In this document: positions 59,072-64,000 of the stretch, piece after piece
Numbering within the stretch: the stretch's first letter is position 1
Layout: every line of letters begins with the position of its first letter
DNA from: Opisthorchis felineus
Taxonomy: Eukaryota > Platyhelminthes > Trematoda > Opisthorchiida > Opisthorchiidae
Length of the DNA stretch: 64,000 bases
Direction of reading: 5' to 3'
NCBI GenBank assembly: GCA_004794785.1
Contig: SJOL01001804.1
Span: 109,423-173,422 of the forward strand
The notes under the pieces: generated by a model
Told to the model about the DNA's origin: nothing
Database searches by the model: none
The model's input: the letters and a program-made list of their open reading frames with translations, nothing else
Made by a program: the position numbers and the translations under genes

Positions 59072-62000
59072 TGCCCTGCAGCTAAAAAGACGTACAGTAA
59101 GTCTCCGTGAAGTGGCTTAAGACATAATTAATGCGTGCTGAGCACAAATTTCACGTCGCTATCTATCGTGCCCACATTTATTTGTCACAACATGAAAATT
59201 GAAACAGACGTAGTAGAACGTGCCACATATCTGCGAAGGAGAAAATCAACAATTAATTCTATGCTACCTCATTATGCAAGCCCTAAACTCTGATGTGTTC
59301 ACAATTTTGACATTTGCTGAGGTTCTTATCTAGTCATTCGCAACTTTTTTCAGGCCTGAAGTGATGTTATATGAAATAATACATCTAGGAAGAGGACAAC
59401 TCCGCAAGCTGACGTTTGCCGACTAACTACTGAAGTATACTGAGAACGCAATCTCTTCTCTAACCCCAGAACGACCAAATTTGGAACTAACACTGAAAGA
59501 TTGGCGGCATTCTCAACTTCTTCCATCTAAGCCTCTCCGCTGGTTGGAGTGATATATCAGGCAGGTATTAATCACAGACCACTTTTCAACTACAGTAAAT
59601 TTAATCGGGAACCTCAGAATCATGCATCCGTCTGTTGTGTTGGACGCGCTATAATACAAAACGGAAAAAAGATTAAGAGTCGAAAGCCATGCAACACCGA
59701 AAGCGACTAACTTCTTTAACAATGTACTCTCGGGAAAGATTATCCCTCAAACGACCACCCAGTTTATACCTTCAAATCCTAGTGCGATGTCTTCGCGCAA
59801 AAAAATAATCCATCATAGTTGTAAGAATTTAGGTCACTTTACTGTTTACTGGAATTTGGACTTTTAACACTTGAAAGACTCACTGAAGTTTGTGGTGTGT
59901 TAGAATGAATTTTCCCCAAAGGCTCTACAAGTAGTAAAATAAGGAAAGCAAAGCAACTAAGACATTTCGGCTCATCATCCAGCACCTACCAGTTTATCCG
60001 GACCGATAGGGGAATCTGTCGTCCACTCTATAACAGATCTAAATGCTGATCAAAAGTGAAATTAAGTGGGGCTTGTGTAATTCTAAGTAAGGTGTCTAAC
60101 CAGGCGACTCTCCCTCAAAATTGGGACACCTCGTTTGTTTTGTAATAAAACAGAAGTGTCATTTGGTTGAACGAAAACTTTGTCACGTCATTTTTGTTTT
60201 GAGCAACGGTATGTTCAAACATTCCACTGGTTTACAGGTCACTCCAGCACATTCTTCACAAACCACGCGTAGTTATGCAATAGCAGTTAAATCTTCCGTC
60301 TGATGTGAAAATAAATCCGGAATACTTTTCCTGGAATTTACAAGACAATCAAATATTGCCGAAAGTCACACTTTCCCTTCATACTCTTTGCGACTGTAAT
60401 CACTTTCGAAAATACAACGCACAAGCAACAATGATAAATTGAAACATACGTGTCAGATTTGTTACGTCTTTTACTGTGTTGGGAATGACGCGGCCGAAAA
60501 GGGAATACCGTTTTGCTTGTCGTTCTAGCGTAGATAACACCCCATTGGAACTTCCCTACTCGAATTGAGAATTTCGGTCGACCATCCACTCCAATCTAGT
60601 TCAGTTTTTCTGAAAAATGACTAAATGACGTGATGCACTCCTTGGGATTACGTCACATGCGATGGCAGTGTGGTCTGAGTAACTTAAAGACGCAACGGTG
60701 CAAGCCAGTTCTTGGGCTGGAAGAGAGTATTGCAGTACCTCGGGCAAACCGCCAAACCTATGTAATTAATTCTCTAATCTCACTTGATTACGAAGAATAA
60801 CAAACCATGTAGCGATATTTTGAAGGTCCTAAATTAAAAGTCGGGCAAAATGACCGTCCTGGAAATCTGGTGTTGACATTTTTGGAGGGGAACTTGTACA
60901 AAAGAAGCAAACAGAGGTGCCAGACAAGGACAGAACCTGGGACATCCAGCCTAAATTTTTAGATGGCTTGCGTTTTGTGCAAACATAGTGTAGTTCAAAA
61001 ATTGGATATAGGAAAACAATTTTTTAGTTGTTTGTCGGAAAGTTTATGAAGTTTCCAACACATGGCCATAAGTGAAGACTGCATGTTCTTCACCTCAGCC
61101 ATACAAAGAGTGTACATCTGACAGAATAAATTGTGCATTCCGTTGTCAAAGTAACAAAATTGTCCGATGCCACTATCATTGCATATAGCTCGAAAATGTT
61201 GGTCCTCTAATATAACTATGCAGTGATATTTGGTTGATTTTTGGTGCAATATGGACGCTGTGTAACTCATTCAATGTAAACAGTGAGTGCTCATTTGAAC
61301 CAGATTTCTTGAGTTTGTCAGCAAGCTTGTACGAGGCTTTTACCCAGCTGGGTTCCCAAAATCTTCACCAGGATTTTAATTTCTTGGGCGCTTTTCTTGA
61401 TGCAGTAATTAAGAACAGCTTGTGACTACATAAAAAAAACCTATAGATTCTCAAATATTTTTGCTGAAGGTTACAGGTGAATACTCTAATTTTGGTCTAG
61501 CTTATTTGGCAAATTCTGCTAGCTGATCTCATTTTCGGGCAGTTTCAGCTAACACCACGTCTAATGACATATTCACAAATAGAATCCGCTGTTAATTTCA
61601 AAATCAACTTGGAATAAACTGTTCATCGCTCGTCTCAGCTAGGCCCCGCTTGCTTTTGAGGCGCCTTTCAACATACACGGTATCTGACACAAAGATTCTC
61701 TACGATCTGTAATCATCAAAAATGAACAGTGTGCACACAGATTAAAAATACAGCTACACAGTTGCATCAGGATTACGATCATCCTTGAATACTGTCTTTC
61801 TACATGCTCTTGTTTTGTCATTTTTTTTAAACCGGGAAGCACTCAACTTGCACTTGTTACCGTTTCGCTGAAACCTAAAGCTCTGTATAAACTGCACTTT
61901 AAAACGCTGAAAATTGGTTGCTTGCCAAGTGAAGCTGATAAACAATTGTCCGCAGGAGCTCGTACAAAGGAATAAGTCGTACCAATACAACAGGACGTTC

Positions 62001-64000
62001 TTGAGACCTGATAAACCTTTGGAGCACATTTCTTAACAATTTATAAACTAATTTTGCTTAGGCCGTAATTCTGTGTGACTGAGATGAGGTAAAAATTTGC
62101 CTTGTTTTCCCCTATATCCTTCACAATGGCATCATAAATCGACCAAAGTGAACACTTCCAGAAAATCACAACTATCCATAGAGACGCACCATGCTAATCT
62201 GACTAGGAAATTTATCTTTTGGCTTTTGTTTAGTTATGTTATGGCAGGTGAAGTTAACTGATTGTTTTCCCACCAACATTTTACTTGTCATTCACCTGCA
62301 AATGGAGGAAAAGGCTGAAACAGCATGGGTTTTGGTTCCTGTGTAAGTCATTTTACAGGCCTCAGTCTAGGGTATATAGGCAGAAGCGTTCCTCAGTAGT
62401 CATCTGCCAAAATGCGTTTTAAAATTCTCCACTTTCTCTAACAGAGTTCGACAAGCGAACATTTACTGCTCTACTGAATGGGCGACATAATATTTTTCAT
62501 TCTATTTTCAGTGAAACAAAGCTGGGAAAGTTGTGCGCACCGTCCCTGCTTGCATTGACTCATTTTGTGTTCTGGCTAGTAACAAGTCAAGAAGTCAGCT
62601 GATTCTCCTGTTATCTTTTTCAGGTAAGAGGCAGCTGAGCAACTAAATGCCTACCTTCAAAAATAAACCCGGCTGTCGACTTCATTGGGAGCAAACCGGA
62701 GGCATCTCATTACTTCCTGTGTCATCACATATTCGCATTAAGTGACAAAACATCAAGGTACAATATGTTTGTGGTAGAAATATCTGCGTTCTCAACATTT
62801 TCGTTAAATTCAAGTCTGCAGTGTGTTGCGCTTGATCTAGATGTATCTTATCGGTTTCAAAACACTACAAAATCTACATTGCGAAGATCAGAGTAAACAG
62901 AGCACTGATTACATCTTCTGGAGTACACTAGAAAAGTAAGTTTCTCAGGGCAGTGGCATTTCAGGCATTCACCTGTCTCGCAACCTCTCGCGTGTGATCT
63001 TTTTTCAATGTTCAGCAGCTTCTGACGTCACTGAGTCCTTCCAAGTTTGCGACTCCGTGCTTTCCACCTGGATTTCTGCTGACCACACTTGTCATTTTCT
63101 ACCCATATATGTGCTTCGTGATGTGTCATGATACGTAGGCAAGTGAGTGTCGATTTTGCCAAAAGAAAGAGCTGTCCACTATGTTACCCCAAGTATCTGT
63201 TGGATCATTCACCTGAAAGAACAGGTGTTCAAACTGAACCCAAATGGTTAATCAATTATCACTGGTAAACACATCATAAACTATATTAGCGTACGCGCAA
63301 AATTCCAACTGATTTCTGTTTAAAATCACATCTGCGAAGCTACGCACAGGAAAATCGCAGTCAAAAATTTTAATTCCGTATAAATGTATTTAAATAGAAA
63401 AGAAAAACGGGTATTTCACACGCTATGTCTGCTTGTGTACGTGTGAAACACTGATAACATATGGTAGTCTCTTTAAAAGAAATGCATTCAGGAACTGATA
63501 AACTAGCCGAACACGTTAAACATGTGTTTACTGTGCTATTAAACGATCATGACAAAAGATAATTAACTAACTGGCACACCTGTTGAAGTAGTCATCCTTG
63601 GCAATAAATAGCCTTTGCGTCCGTATCAGACGTTCTTGAGGGCATCAGTCTATAAGTGGACGACGCTCTTTGTTCTTAGTCATTAGTTGGTCAGCTATGG
63701 TCAGGTATGAGCACAAAACATATCTGCTGCTCTCCAGCGTTGTTGATTACATAAGGATGAATCTCCTTTTATGGTGACTTTCATCCCTACTCCTTGGCGA
63801 ACTAAAACCGCAAAACGCCTGCATGATGGAAGCTTTTCAGAACTATGCGTTCGGAAAACTTAATCTTCAAACAAAAGCGAATTGCGTGACTGAACCGTTG
63901 CTTATTACTTCTTCTCGGCCCAGTGTCTGACGAAACATAGGAACATTCTACTTTGAAAACCCGGGATATATTCGTCAAAGTTTTGTCTGCAAGCGGCAAC
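59072..64000. other. Non-coding, no recognised gene
   Basis: Short frames only (largest about 90 codons). No repeat family from the rest of the window was spotted here. Confidence 0.55.

Noticed and set aside
1..64000. CRISPR arrays, bacterial operons, Shine-Dalgarno sites, prophage genes
   Set aside because: No regularly spaced repeats and no dense coding; the window is eukaryotic.

Overview
The window reads as eukaryotic chromosomal DNA, AT-rich (roughly 60 % by eye), with long non-coding stretches and no operons or bacterial signals. The best guess is a flatworm, probably a digenean fluke. Two things point that way: an intronless aminergic GPCR, and several short SINE-like repeats that combine a tRNA-like head with a hammerhead-ribozyme-like core, a design known from the schistosome Sm-alpha retroposons. 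The species cannot be named from sequence alone.

One gene is certain: a 502-residue class A GPCR on the minus strand (22306-23814). It carries the full aminergic ligand-pocket signature, a very long third intracellular loop with a cysteine cluster, and a three-codon upstream ORF whose stop overlaps the receptor start codon.

Everything else that may be protein-coding is in short pieces. I list open stretches bounded by good splice signals as candidate exons, on the minus strand (about 21-54.7 kb) and the plus strand (9.3, 35.2-36.3, 46.7-48.6 and 53.3-56.5 kb). None matched a family I can name. Most have confidence 0.2-0.45, because open frames of 60-130 codons arise by chance in 64 kb. The minus-strand pieces could belong to one or a few very long-intron genes, with the GPCR lying inside one intron; this is inference.

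The repeat content is the most interesting part. (1) Two tiny insertions (44463-44521 and 59015-59059) share the same 5' end, fold into the same kind of hairpin, end in GAT/ATG repeats, and are flanked by 12-bp target-site duplications. (2) At least six SINE-like copies with a tRNA-like promoter box followed by a hammerhead-like core occur at 31.9, 43.2, 53.0, 53.7, 53.9 and 58.6 kb; two of them sit head-to-head at 53683-53997.

Region by region: 1-9 kb non-coding; 9.3 kb one candidate plus-strand exon; 9.5-20.9 kb non-coding with a purine-rich block near 16.3-17.0 kb; 20.9-34.2 kb GPCR plus candidate minus-strand exons; 34.7-36.3 kb a retroelement-like tail and a strong plus-strand exon candidate; 36-50 kb mainly non-coding with scattered candidates and repeats; 50-57 kb mixed candidate exons and the inverted SINE pair; 57-64 kb non-coding with two repeat copies.
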